Of a stretch of 42,571 bases of DNA, positions 1-6,904 are shown in pieces (positions within the stretch are counted from its first letter, which is position 1; each line of letters begins with the position of its first letter). The DNA is from Spartobacteria bacterium (lineage in GTDB: Bacteria; Verrucomicrobiota; Verrucomicrobiia; Chthoniobacterales; Chthoniobacteraceae), in assembly GCA_025355595.1 (NCBI GenBank), contig JANXZI010000459.1:1-42571 (forward strand), written 5' to 3'. A program made the position numbers and the translations under genes. The notes under the pieces were generated by a model, which saw nothing but the letters and a program-made list of their open reading frames with translations, was not told the DNA's origin and searched no databases.

Positions 1-2
1 CC

Positions 3-71
3 ATGCGCAAACTCCGCTCCTCGGTGCTCGCATTCGGAGAACTGCACGAGCCGATGCCAGTCGCGGCCTGA
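3..71 (+). CDS. Possible C-terminal end of a gene entering from the left edge
   Basis: A reading frame open at the left edge ends with TGA at 69-71 and encodes 22 residues within the window, ending HEPMPVAA. An ATG lies at position 3, but so short a stretch cannot distinguish a gene tail from chance. No family can be recognised. It is listed only because a gene running in from the left would end here. Positions 72-185 hold nothing recognisable. Confidence 0.15.
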   Translation: MRKLRSSVLAFGELHEPMPVAA

Positions 72-185
72 TGCCTCTTCCACTTCGCGCGCGACCAAAG
101 CGCCTGCCATGCAGCGCCCTCGTTTGAAGTTTGACGTTGCCTGCTTATCCGGTTGCTTGACAATGGACGGCAAGTGGAAGGTTCC

Positions 186-334
186 GAAAATAGCCCAGTG
201 CTTCAGCACTGGGAAAAGGGCCAGAAAAAAGGCGACAAGTCCCGCAAGGGACGGCAGAATGGTTCTTCCATCCCTTGCGGGACTTTATTTTCTTCCTTCG
301 ACGGTCCCCAGCGCTGAAGCGCTGGGCTATTTTC
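186..334. repeat. Composite palindromic intergenic element (three nested hairpins)
   Basis: Two 28-bp arms (186-213 and 307-334) are inverted copies differing at two positions. Each arm contains its own perfect 8-bp hairpin: 194-213 with loop TTCA, and 307-326 with loop TGAA. The two differences between arms are the two sides of one base pair (T:A in the left hairpin, C:G in the right), so pairing is preserved. Between them lies a third inverted pair of exactly 14 bp (238-251 and 271-284, starting AGTCCCGC). It sits just past the 3' end of the DUF1501 gene. The shape resembles REP/BIME or MITE-like elements; no transposase is encoded within it. Confidence 0.85.
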
Positions 335-412
335 AATGCAGCCTGCCTTCCGCAAGCGCGATGTCAGGCAACCGGTTAAGCATGCAACTTTGCAGCCTCG
401 CTGCCTGCCTGC

Positions 413-1816
413 TCAGACCAGCCCCTTGATCGGCTGTCCGCCGGTCACGGCATCCACGAGGTTTTTCGGCAGGCCGTCCATGAGGCGCACTTCGCCGGTG
501 TCGAGGAGCGTGTGCATGATGGTCGCCATGAGGTCCGGGATCGTCACGGGGTCCGACGCGGGCTCGCCGCCGTTGCGCGTGGACTGGCCGATGACGCGGC
601 CCATTTTCAATCCGCCGCCGTAGAGCATGAGCGGGCCGAGCGCGCCCCAGTGATCGCGGCCACCCTTTTTATTGATCGTCGGCGAACGGCCCATCTCGCC
701 GCAGCACACGAGGAGGATTTTTTCGCTGAGGCCGCGCGACTCGATGTCCTCAATGAGCGTCGAGACCGCGTGGTCGAATGGCGTGCCGACATAGCCCATG
801 CCTTCGGTGAGCGTGGCGTTGTTGTTATCCGCGTGCATGTCCCACACGAAGCTCGTGGTAACGGTCACAAAGCCCGCGCCGCGCTCGCAGAGCCTGCGCG
901 CCATGAGCAGCAGCTTGCCGAGGGTCTGCGCGTGGTCGCCGTAGTGAAGGTGGTTATTCCACTTTTTGCTGATGCGATCACGCGGGACGAGCGCCGCGGT
1001 ATCGTAGCGGGCGATGAGTTTCGCATCCTCGCGCGAGAGATCGAATGCGCCGGAGACGCCGCCGAACAGCGTGTCGAACGCCTGCTGCTGGATCGCGCTG
1101 TAGCCTTCCATCACGTTTGTGGTGTCCACGCGCCTGCGCCATTCGTCGAGCGAGGCGAGCAGGCCGCGGCGGTCATTCACGCGCTCCTGCGGGAGGTGAA
1201 GGGCCATGTCGTCCTGCATCCCGCCGCCAGCGCCGGGGACGAAGGGCGCGTACGCCGCGCCGAGATCGCCGGAGGAGGTGAAATTGCCGAATTTCGAAAT
1301 GGCAGGCCCGGCATCCGTGCTCACCGCGCGGGGAAAGAGCGCGACATTCGTGGGCATCGTCGTGTCGGGCCGCAGCGGGCCGGCGACGCGCGCGTAAAGC
1401 GAGCCCATGTTGGCGCCGAGCGTGGCCTTGCCGACGATGGTCTTGATGTCGTGGTTCGCGTCGCCGGGCACGAATGAGCGCACGATGCTGAACTTGTCCG
1501 CGAGCTTCGCGAGCTTCGGAAATGTGGAGCCAAAGGTGATGCCGGGAATCGCGGTTTTGATCTCGCCGGTCGCGCTGCGCGTCCCGTCGGGCGCGTCCAT
1601 TTTCGGATCGAACGTCTCGAATTGCGACGGCCCGCCGTGCATGAAAAGGAAGATCACCGACTTGTCTGTGACGGGAAGTTTCGCCGCCTTCGCCGCGGCG
1701 CGCGCGGCGAAAAGATCGGTGAGCGAAAGTCCGCCGAGCCCGAGGCCGCCGACACGGAGAAATTCGCGGCGGCGCATGTGTGCACCGCTGCGGATGGTGT
1801 TTTGGAAGGAGAGCAT
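413..1816 (-). CDS. DUF1501 family protein with Tat signal
   Basis: A 467-residue protein of the DUF1501 family, which has a sulfatase/alkaline-phosphatase-like fold and is abundant in Planctomycetes and Verrucomicrobia; the substrate is unknown. The N-terminus carries a twin-arginine signal (RRREFLRVGG followed by a hydrophobic GLGLGGLSL stretch and an Ala-rich cleavage region), so export by Tat is expected. Family landmarks seen are FLFMHGGPSQFETFDPK near residue 58, VRSF, and GRDHWG near the C-terminus. The longer start at 1816 is preferred because family members usually begin ML(S/T) about a dozen residues before the RR motif; an alternative ATG lies at 1777. These proteins are usually encoded next to a DUF1549/DUF1553 cytochrome-type partner, which is absent here. 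No Shine-Dalgarno is visible at either start. Confidence 0.9.
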   Translation of the reverse strand: MLSFQNTIRSGAHMRRREFLRVGGLGLGGLSLTDLFAARAAAKAAKLPVTDKSVIFLFMHGGPSQFETFDPKMDAPDGTRSATGEIKTAIPGITFGSTFPKLAKLADKFSIVRSFVPGDANHDIKTIVGKATLGANMGSLYARVAGPLRPDTTMPTNVALFPRAVSTDAGPAISKFGNFTSSGDLGAAYAPFVPGAGGGMQDDMALHLPQERVNDRRGLLASLDEWRRRVDTTNVMEGYSAIQQQAFDTLFGGVSGAFDLSREDAKLIARYDTAALVPRDRISKKWNNHLHYGDHAQTLGKLLLMARRLCERGAGFVTVTTSFVWDMHADNNNATLTEGMGYVGTPFDHAVSTLIEDIESRGLSEKILLVCCGEMGRSPTINKKGGRDHWGALGPLMLYGGGLKMGRVIGQSTRNGGEPASDPVTIPDLMATIMHTLLDTGEVRLMDGLPKNLVDAVTGGQPIKGLV

Positions 1817-1874
1817 GGGGCGGGGAAGGTCGCGGGCGGCGGACAGTTCACCACGCGGCGGCAGGGTTTCTTAG

Positions 1875-2038
1875 AGGGTGTAGGAAAAGTCGGATTTGGG
1901 ATGCAGAGGCGCGGAGGGAAAAAGAGGGTTCCGCAGCGGGAAATTACGAAATTCCTCCGCGTCCCTCCCACTTTTCCTCCGCGCCTCTGCGTTGAAATAC
2001 CGCGCTTCATCCCGAAAAATGGACTTTCGGCACACCCT
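1875..2038. repeat. 164-bp MITE-like inverted-repeat element
   Basis: The outer ends AGGGTGT (1875-1881) and ACACCCT (2032-2038) are inverted copies, followed inward by weaker matches (AGTC, then GGGATG/CATCCC). The core is a perfect 15-bp inverted repeat, GCAGAGGCGCGGAGG at 1903-1917 and its complement at 1976-1990. It fills most of the space between the divergent DUF1501 and heavy-metal-associated genes, so it may influence either promoter. The GCAGAGG-type core recalls short intergenic repeats common in several bacterial phyla. No open reading frame of interest lies inside. Confidence 0.75.
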
Positions 2039-2194
2039 CTTTGGGTGGGTGGCGGAAGTGGCGGCACGTCCACGCAACGTGGAAGATGCGCCCGACGCAC
2101 TCTCGGAACGATCAAAGGTCTGTGTCCCGCGCGGATTGTCCGACGCGGGAACGACCGTTCCCATTTCCAAATTCCAAACCACGACAACCTACCC

Positions 2195-2710
2195 ATGAAA
2201 AAATCCATCCTCGTCCTCATCGCCACCAGCGCGCTCGCCACTTTTGCCAGCGCCGAAACTTCCGTGAAAATCTCCGGCGTCCATCTTTGCTGTAATAGCT
2301 GCGTCGTCGGCGCGGAGAAGGCGGTCGCCAAGGCCAAGGGCGCGACTGCGACCGTGGACAAGGATGGCGGCACGGTGACAATCACGGGTGCGGACAAGGC
2401 CGCCGTGCAGTCGGGCGTGGATGCGCTCGTCAAGGCGGGCTACTTCGGCAAGAGCGAGAGCAGCGATGTGACGCTCAAGGACATCAGCGGCGCGAAGGAC
2501 GGCAAGGCCGCCAAGATGACCGTGGGTGACGTGCATCTCTGCTGCGACAAGTGCGCGACCGCCGCGAAGAAGGCGCTCGCGAAAGTGAAGGGCGTGACGG
2601 GCGACACCGCCGCGAAGAAGGTCACGTCATTTGAAGTGACGGGCGACTTTAGCCCGAAGGAAGTCATGGCCGCGCTCCAAGCCGCCGGCCTCACGGGCAC
2701 GGCGAAGTAA
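2195..2710 (+). CDS. Secreted tandem heavy-metal-associated (HMA-like) protein with two CCxxC motifs
   Basis: A 171-residue protein with a signal peptide (MKK, then a hydrophobic stretch, cleavage after residue 20, ASA) and two repeated ferredoxin-like HMA-type domains, about residues 22-85 and 106-168. Each begins with the same unusual motif, GVHLCCNSC (C32, C33, C36) and DVHLCCDKC (C116, C117, C120), where classical HMA domains have GMxCxxC. The motif fits binding of copper or another soft metal, here probably outside the cytoplasm; the specific metal is inference. The ATG at 2195 is chosen because the signal peptide starts there; upstream codons in this frame cross the repeat element. The leader is C/A-rich (CCACGACAACCTACCC) without a Shine-Dalgarno. 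A strong terminator follows, so the gene is probably monocistronic. Confidence 0.85.
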   Translation: MKKSILVLIATSALATFASAETSVKISGVHLCCNSCVVGAEKAVAKAKGATATVDKDGGTVTITGADKAAVQSGVDALVKAGYFGKSESSDVTLKDISGAKDGKAAKMTVGDVHLCCDKCATAAKKALAKVKGVTGDTAAKKVTSFEVTGDFSPKEVMAALQAAGLTGTAK

Positions 2711-2736
2711 GCATCGCTGCATCCGCAGAAAATCTC

Positions 2737-2780
2737 AGCCGGGAAGCGGGACGCACTCCTGCTTCCCGGCTTTTTGTTTT
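2737..2780 (+). terminator. Rho-independent terminator of the HMA-like gene
   Basis: A perfect 11-bp stem, AGCCGGGAAGC (2737-2747) pairing with GCTTCCCGGCT (2761-2771), is followed by a T-rich run (2771-2780). It lies 27 bp after the stop codon of the HMA-like gene, on the correct strand. Confidence 0.9.
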
Positions 2781-2797
2781 CGGAAGCGACCGGATTG

Positions 2798-2904
2798 GGA
2801 ACCACAAATGGACACGAACCGACACGAATAAGATCCGGATCGCGCAAGATCTGCTGATGGATGACGGGCGCGTCTCGCCCCATTCGTGTCCATTCGTGGT
2901 TTCC
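2798..2904. repeat. Inverted pair of ACCACNAATGGACACGAAT-type repeats
   Basis: The left arm (2798-2829) carries GGAACCACAAATGGACACGA plus a second GACACGAAT copy. The right arm (2882-2904) is the inverted counterpart, GGAAACCACGAATGGACACG when read on the minus strand. The units recur at roughly 10-nt spacing. The element separates the terminator of the HMA-like gene from the start of the next gene, whose frame is open through the right arm; this is one reason to place that gene's start downstream. Confidence 0.75.
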
Positions 2905-2993
2905 GTCAGCGCGCCCTTTTTTCAGGATGCGGGCAGCTTGGCGGAATTCCTAAGTGGCGTGGCGCGGCGCGGTGGTTTAGGACTCACGCACTC

Positions 2994-4109
2994 ATGTCCA
3001 GCATCGAACATTCCGATCCCATCAATTCGCAAATCCTCGCCGTGTCGGAGGACAAGATCGCCGGCTTCGTGCGCGAGCCGTTTGTCGAGATCGCGGAAAA
3101 ATGCGGGCTGCCGCTGGAGACTGTTTTGGATCGCATCAGGACGATGCTCGCCGCCGGGACGATCCGCCGTGTGCGGCAGACGCTCGTCGCCAGCAACCTC
3201 GCCGAGGGTGCGCTCGTGGCGTGGCAGGTGCCGGAGGAAAAGCTGAACGATGCATTCGATTGGATGTTTCAGAATGATCCATTCAGCGGGCACGTCGTCG
3301 TGCGCAGCACGGACAATCAGACGACAGGCAGCGCCTACCGGCTGTGGACGACTTTGAAAACGCCGACGGGCACAAACATGGAGGAGCACGCGCGCGTGCT
3401 CATGCGCCACACGGGCTGCACGAAATTCAAGCTCATGCCGGCGAAGGGAATCTTCGCGCTCGGCGTCGGCCATGTGCGGCGGAAGGTGATCGAGCCGGGC
3501 GACAAGTCGGACGCGCTCGCAAAGATGATCCGCGTGGGCATCGTGAAGCTCACCGATCTCGAATGGGAAATTCTGCTCGCGCTGAAACGGGAACTTTCAC
3601 TCGACGAAATTCGCACCGGTCTCTGGGCGACGCGCGCCGCGGAGGCGGGCGTGGATCTGGAGACGTTCTGCCGCGTGGCGGAAGACCTCAACGCGCGCCA
3701 GGTCATCGGACGCTTCTCGACTTTCCTCGAACATGTAAAGCCGAGTGCGACGGGGCAGCGTGTGACGAAATTCAACGCGCTCTTCCACTGGCGCGTGCCC
3801 GCGGGTCGCGAGGTCGAGGCAGGTGGCGAAGTGGGACGGCATCCCATCCTCACGCATTGCTACTGGCGCGAAGGCGGGCCGGATTTCAACAATGTGAACA
3901 TCATGGCCGTGTGCCACGGGACGGAGAAGGATCGCGTGTTCGCACACAAGGCGGCGATTGATGCACACCTCGCGAGCATCGGCATCCCGGTGGATTACAC
4001 GAATGTGTTCTGGGGCGGGCGCAGCGAGATCAAGCCGAGCGAAATCTCGCCGAAGCTCCATCGCGAGTGGCTCGCGAAATACGCGGGCGCGGAGCCGGTG
4101 ATGGCGTAG
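2994..4109 (+). CDS. Fused siroheme-decarboxylase-like protein (AhbA-AhbB / NirD-NirL type; Lrp/AsnC fold)
   Basis: A 371-residue protein made of two Lrp/AsnC-like halves, about 12-165 and 178-340, each with a winged-helix part and a ferredoxin-like part. Automatic annotation would likely call it an AsnC regulator. The second half instead shows the siroheme decarboxylase signature: VIGRFSTFLEH, then THCYWRE (286-293) and NVNIMAVCHG (300-309), matching the SHCY-R...YNLF-M-HG pattern of AhbB/NirL. The first half has GTIRRV (55-60) and SGHVVVR...YRLWTTL (98-121), matching the AhbA/NirD pattern. Known members decarboxylate siroheme to didecarboxysiroheme on the way to heme (Ahb route) or heme d1. 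No heme or nir gene is nearby, so the role is inferred. The ATG at 2994 is chosen because the frame upstream crosses a repeat. Confidence 0.75.
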   Translation: MSSIEHSDPINSQILAVSEDKIAGFVREPFVEIAEKCGLPLETVLDRIRTMLAAGTIRRVRQTLVASNLAEGALVAWQVPEEKLNDAFDWMFQNDPFSGHVVVRSTDNQTTGSAYRLWTTLKTPTGTNMEEHARVLMRHTGCTKFKLMPAKGIFALGVGHVRRKVIEPGDKSDALAKMIRVGIVKLTDLEWEILLALKRELSLDEIRTGLWATRAAEAGVDLETFCRVAEDLNARQVIGRFSTFLEHVKPSATGQRVTKFNALFHWRVPAGREVEAGGEVGRHPILTHCYWREGGPDFNNVNIMAVCHGTEKDRVFAHKAAIDAHLASIGIPVDYTNVFWGGRSEIKPSEISPKLHREWLAKYAGAEPVMA

Positions 4110-4114
4110 GGAAA

Positions 4115-4206
4115 GTGCTCAGTGCTCAGCGCTCAGTTCACAGTGCTCAGTAGAAGCATGCTGCTGCCGACAACGGAGCACTGAGCACTGAGCACTGAAA
4201 ACTCAC
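4115..4206. repeat. Heptad-phased tandem repeat with inverted arms (GTGCTCA type)
   Basis: The left arm is read in exact 7-nt steps from 4115: GTGCTCA, GTGCTCA, GCGCTCA, GTTCACA, GTGCTCA (to 4149). The right arm (4176-4206) carries the complement, TGAGCAC repeated, with the same 7-nt period. About 25 bp separate the arms. It begins 6 bp after the stop of the siroheme-decarboxylase-like gene and ends about 60 bp before the next Shine-Dalgarno. Confidence 0.85.
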
Positions 4207-4275
4207 GAAGGCCGCCCGCCTGGACGGGACAATTTCCACGCTGGCTTGTGGTGCGGATTCTGCGAAGGAGGGCGC

Positions 4276-5172
4276 ATGTTCACCCGCGCATTTCTTGTCC
4301 TCTGCCTGTTTATCTCCACACTCACCGCGGCGGAGTTGCACGAGATCCGGCTGCTGCGTCCGGTGAAGGCGGGCGACCGTTTCGACGTGTCGGCCAAGGT
4401 CGCGTATGAGGACAGGATGAAGACGACTTTTGACGGCAAGGAAGTGGAGTCGAACGAAACGATCATGGCATGCCGGATGACGGGTGCGCTCACCGTCGTG
4501 GCCGTGACGAAGAAGGGCCTGCCGAGCGCGCTGAAGCTGAAAGTGAAGACCGTCGAGTGCATCCACGCCGGGCAGCGGGCGGATTTTTTCAAGGAAGGCG
4601 ACGAGCTTTCCCTCCGCCGCGACGAGCCGGAAAACGAGTCACAAGTGAACGGCGAGGCCGCGGACGATTTGCAGGCGCAGATCATCGAGTCGCTGCTGAA
4701 CGTGCAAGCGGAGGACGAGGTGAGCGACGAGGACATCTTCGGCACAAAGGACAAGGTCGCGGTGGGCGCGGTGTGGCCTGTGAATGCCAAGGCCGCGGTG
4801 TCTTCGCTCGAGCGCAGTGGGGTGTCGGGTCTCGATCCGAAAGGCGTGAGCGGTCATGCGAAGCTCGTGACGCTGGGTGAATTTGAAAAGCAGCCGGCAT
4901 TTTTTGTCCACATGGATGCAAAGATTGACGGCAAAGGCGTGACGCTCGCGAACCTGCCGGAAAACGTGAAGGGAAAGAAATTCCACTCTGAATATAACAT
5001 CGAGATGGAGGTGCCCGTGGACCCGGTCTCGACTGCCGGGCGCACGAAAGGCATGGCAAAGATGGAGGTGGAGGCCGAGGGCACCGAGGAATTCGACGGG
5101 AAGAAAATCGCGGTGGCGGTGAAGATCGATCGCCGCGTGGCGAGTGAGATCACGGCGATGCCGGCGAAGTAG
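4276..5172 (+). CDS. Secreted hypothetical protein
   Basis: A 298-residue protein with a short signal peptide (MFTRAFLVLCLFISTLTAA) and no membrane segment after it. The mature part is rich in charged residues and beta-type alternation, has a strongly acidic centre (about residues 118-160) and ends near AMPAK. No family is recognised with confidence. It starts at 4276 because the signal peptide begins there and a clear AAGGAGG (4265-4271) lies five bases upstream, one of the few good Shine-Dalgarno sites in the window. A periplasmic or exported role is likely; nothing in the neighbours points to a pathway. Confidence 0.8.
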   Translation: MFTRAFLVLCLFISTLTAAELHEIRLLRPVKAGDRFDVSAKVAYEDRMKTTFDGKEVESNETIMACRMTGALTVVAVTKKGLPSALKLKVKTVECIHAGQRADFFKEGDELSLRRDEPENESQVNGEAADDLQAQIIESLLNVQAEDEVSDEDIFGTKDKVAVGAVWPVNAKAAVSSLERSGVSGLDPKGVSGHAKLVTLGEFEKQPAFFVHMDAKIDGKGVTLANLPENVKGKKFHSEYNIEMEVPVDPVSTAGRTKGMAKMEVEAEGTEEFDGKKIAVAVKIDRRVASEITAMPAK

Positions 5173-5181
5173 GCGGGCAGT

Positions 5182-5281
5182 GCAGGATAGGCATCCTGCC
5201 TGTCCCCCGGCGTGCGATGGCACGGGGCGTCCGAATTGCGGATACTTGGCTTCCATTCGGGACAGGCTGGAAGCCTGTCCC
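5182..5281. repeat. Double-hairpin palindromic element (CTGTCCC/GGGACAG)
   Basis: The left hairpin has GCAGGAT (5182-5188), loop AGGC and ATCCTGC (5193-5199). The right hairpin is a 10-bp perfect stem, GGGACAGGCT (5259-5268) with AGCCTGTCCC (5272-5281) and a 3-nt loop. CTGTCCC at 5200-5206 also pairs with GGGACAG at 5259-5265, so the whole can close on itself. It sits between two convergent genes and could terminate both, though no T-run follows either stem. Confidence 0.8.
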
Positions 5282-5325
5282 ACATTGGCCTGTCGCATTT
5301 TTACCGCGACGGGTTCTTCGAGCCG

Positions 5326-6039
5326 CTATTTTTCCACTTCCTCGATCTCGAGATACGACGGCTTCGGATCGACGCTCCTGCCGTGTGAACTCTCGATGCG
5401 CATCTGCTTCAGCATCCAGTAGCCTTCGCGCTTCATCACGCTCGTGACCATGAAGCGCCGATCCCACTTGCCGGCGGCGTCGAAGCTCTCGGCCTTCATC
5501 AGCGCGCCGTCCTCGCGCCCGATCCAGAGGATGACGCGCGCGTATTGCGAGTCGTTGGGTCCGTCGGGACGCACCTCCACTTTCCAGCAGCGATGCGCGG
5601 AAATCATATCGCCGCCGAGGACTTTTGCGTCGTGCCAGTAAATGAAACGCAGCGCGAGATCCTCGTAGCTGATCTCGGTGTCGTGGACCGGCGCGCCCAG
5701 CTTCGCCCCGGTGACACGCGTGGTCTTCCCGCCCTTTGTTTCCTCAAGAGTGGATGTTTTCTCCCCGAGGCGGAGCGTGAGCACATCGCCGTTGTCGGTG
5801 AATTGATAGCGGATGACGCCTTTCTCCAGCGTGAGTTTGAACGGGATTTTTTTTCCTCCGGTGCGGATGCGCCCGGCAAGTTTCCAGTCTTGCGACGACT
5901 GCGCGATGCGGACGGACTTCAGCAGTTCCAGCGCGGAAGGCGGATCGTCCGCGGCGGAGCACGGCGAAGGCGCGAGGACGGACGCGACCGCGAGGGAGGC
6001 GGCGGCGAGGATGCTCTTTACACGAAAGGGTGTGACCAT
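5326..6039 (-). CDS. Outer-membrane lipoprotein-sorting (LolA-like) family protein
   Basis: A 237-residue secreted protein: signal peptide (hydrophobic ASLAVASVLAPSPCSA), then a domain of the LolA-like outer membrane lipoprotein-sorting type. Features fitting that family are SALELLKSVR...SSQDWKLAGRIR near the mature N-terminus, a basic beta-strand stretch, DLALRFIYWHDA, CWKVEVRPDGPNDSQYARVILWI, and a C-terminal SYLEIEEVEK. Such proteins bind acyl chains in a half-barrel; the cargo here is unknown. The start at MVTPF (6039) leaves 27 bp to the divergent PAP2 gene. An in-frame ATG at 6075 would overlap that gene by 9 bp and adds residues that do not look like a signal peptide. No signal for regulation is visible in the short shared leader. 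Confidence 0.75.
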   Translation of the reverse strand: MVTPFRVKSILAAASLAVASVLAPSPCSAADDPPSALELLKSVRIAQSSQDWKLAGRIRTGGKKIPFKLTLEKGVIRYQFTDNGDVLTLRLGEKTSTLEETKGGKTTRVTGAKLGAPVHDTEISYEDLALRFIYWHDAKVLGGDMISAHRCWKVEVRPDGPNDSQYARVILWIGREDGALMKAESFDAAGKWDRRFMVTSVMKREGYWMLKQMRIESSHGRSVDPKPSYLEIEEVEK

Positions 6040-6066
6040 AGGCTCGCCAACCTTCGCCAACGCCGG

Positions 6067-6705
6067 ATGGATCAAAAGCTACTTTTTCTCATCAACCGTG
6101 AATGGACCGGGCCGGTGCTGGATCGCGTGATGGTGATGCTGTCGAGCTCAGCGCTGTGGAAATGGCCGTTCATCGTGCTGCTGCTCGCCGTGCTCGTGCG
6201 CGGCGGATTCCGTGCGCGGGCGTTCATCGCCGTCACGCTGGTGGCGGTGCTGCTGTGCGACACCCTCGCGGGCTACGGGATCAAGCGCACCGTGAACCGA
6301 CTGCGTCCGCACGAGAGCGAATTCGGCGTGCGGCAGCTCTCGCTCGCGTATCCGCCGTCACGCGGGATTTTCCAGCCGGTGCAGGAAGTGATTTCACTCG
6401 GGCTTACCGCCGAGGCGGCGGGCCGTTCGTTCCCGTCGAACCACGCCGCAAACACCGCGTGCGTCGCGCTGCTCACCGCGATCTTTTTCCGACGCATCGG
6501 CTGGCTCGCATTTTTTCCCGCGCTGCTCGTCTCGTACTCGCGCGTGTACACCGGCTCGCACTGGCCGAGCGATGTGCTCGGCGGCATCGCGCTCGGCCTC
6601 GGCATGGCCATGCTCACGCTGCTGCTCGTGGAGGCTCTCTGGCGGCGATGCGGCGCGCGTCTCTCGCCCGCGCTCGCCGCGCGCCATCCTTCGCTGCTCG
6701 CATGA
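6067..6705 (+). CDS. PAP2-family phosphatase (membrane lipid phosphatase)
   Basis: A 212-residue integral membrane protein with about five hydrophobic segments and the three PAP2 catalytic motifs: KRTVNRLRP (K73 to P81, the KX6RP motif), SFPSNHA (121-127; the usual PSGH is PSNH here) and SRVYTGSHWPSD (158-169, SRX5HX3D). Family members dephosphorylate lipid phosphates such as undecaprenyl pyrophosphate or phosphatidylglycerol phosphate at the periplasmic face. The start at 6067 (MDQKLLFLINREWTG) gives the typical short N-terminus of bacterial PAP2 proteins. It stands divergently from the LolA-like gene. An undecaprenyl-PP recycling role would suit the neighbouring polysaccharide genes, but that is inference. 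Confidence 0.92.
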   Translation: MDQKLLFLINREWTGPVLDRVMVMLSSSALWKWPFIVLLLAVLVRGGFRARAFIAVTLVAVLLCDTLAGYGIKRTVNRLRPHESEFGVRQLSLAYPPSRGIFQPVQEVISLGLTAEAAGRSFPSNHAANTACVALLTAIFFRRIGWLAFFPALLVSYSRVYTGSHWPSDVLGGIALGLGMAMLTLLLVEALWRRCGARLSPALAARHPSLLA

Positions 6706-6710
6706 GGCCA

Positions 6711-6898
6711 GTGGAGAGTGGAAAGTTGAAAGTTGAGAGGCGGCGGAATCCTGTCCGCAGGCCTCCGGGGCGCATTCCATTTTGTTCCTGCGAACCGGTG
6801 GTGTTCGCTGCGCTCGACCACCGGCTGGTTTCCATCAGCCCACCGGGATGTCACGCTGACCTCATCCGCCTCTCAACTCTCAACCCTCACCTCTCAAC
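6711..6898. repeat. Heptad-phased inverted repeat (GTTGAGA type) enclosing a hairpin
   Basis: The left arm runs in exact 7-nt steps: GTGGAGA (6711), GTGGAAA, GTTGAAA, GTTGAGA (to 6738). The right arm is TCTCAAC (6871), TCTCAAC, CCTCACC, TCTCAAC (to 6898), the complement in the same phase. Inside is a separate hairpin, CCGGTGGT (6795-6802) with ACCACCGG (6817-6824). The element fills almost the whole gap from the PAP2 stop (6705) to the glycosyltransferase start (6905), so the promoter of the latter must lie within or before it. Confidence 0.85.
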
Positions 6899-6904
6899 CC
6901 GCCG

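Noticed and set aside
145..336. Short minus-strand frame of 63 codons
   Set aside because: It lies across the palindromic element and only translates its hairpins.
1622..2194. N-terminal extension of the HMA-like protein
   Set aside because: It would run through the DUF1501 gene and the 164-bp palindrome; the signal peptide begins at 2195.
2994..4109. Annotation as an Lrp/AsnC transcriptional regulator
   Set aside because: Two fused halves with siroheme-decarboxylase signature motifs make an enzyme of the AhbA/B-NirD/L type more likely.
4115..4206. Considered as a CRISPR array
   Set aside because: The units are 7 nt, contiguous and degenerate, with no spacers and no cas genes nearby.
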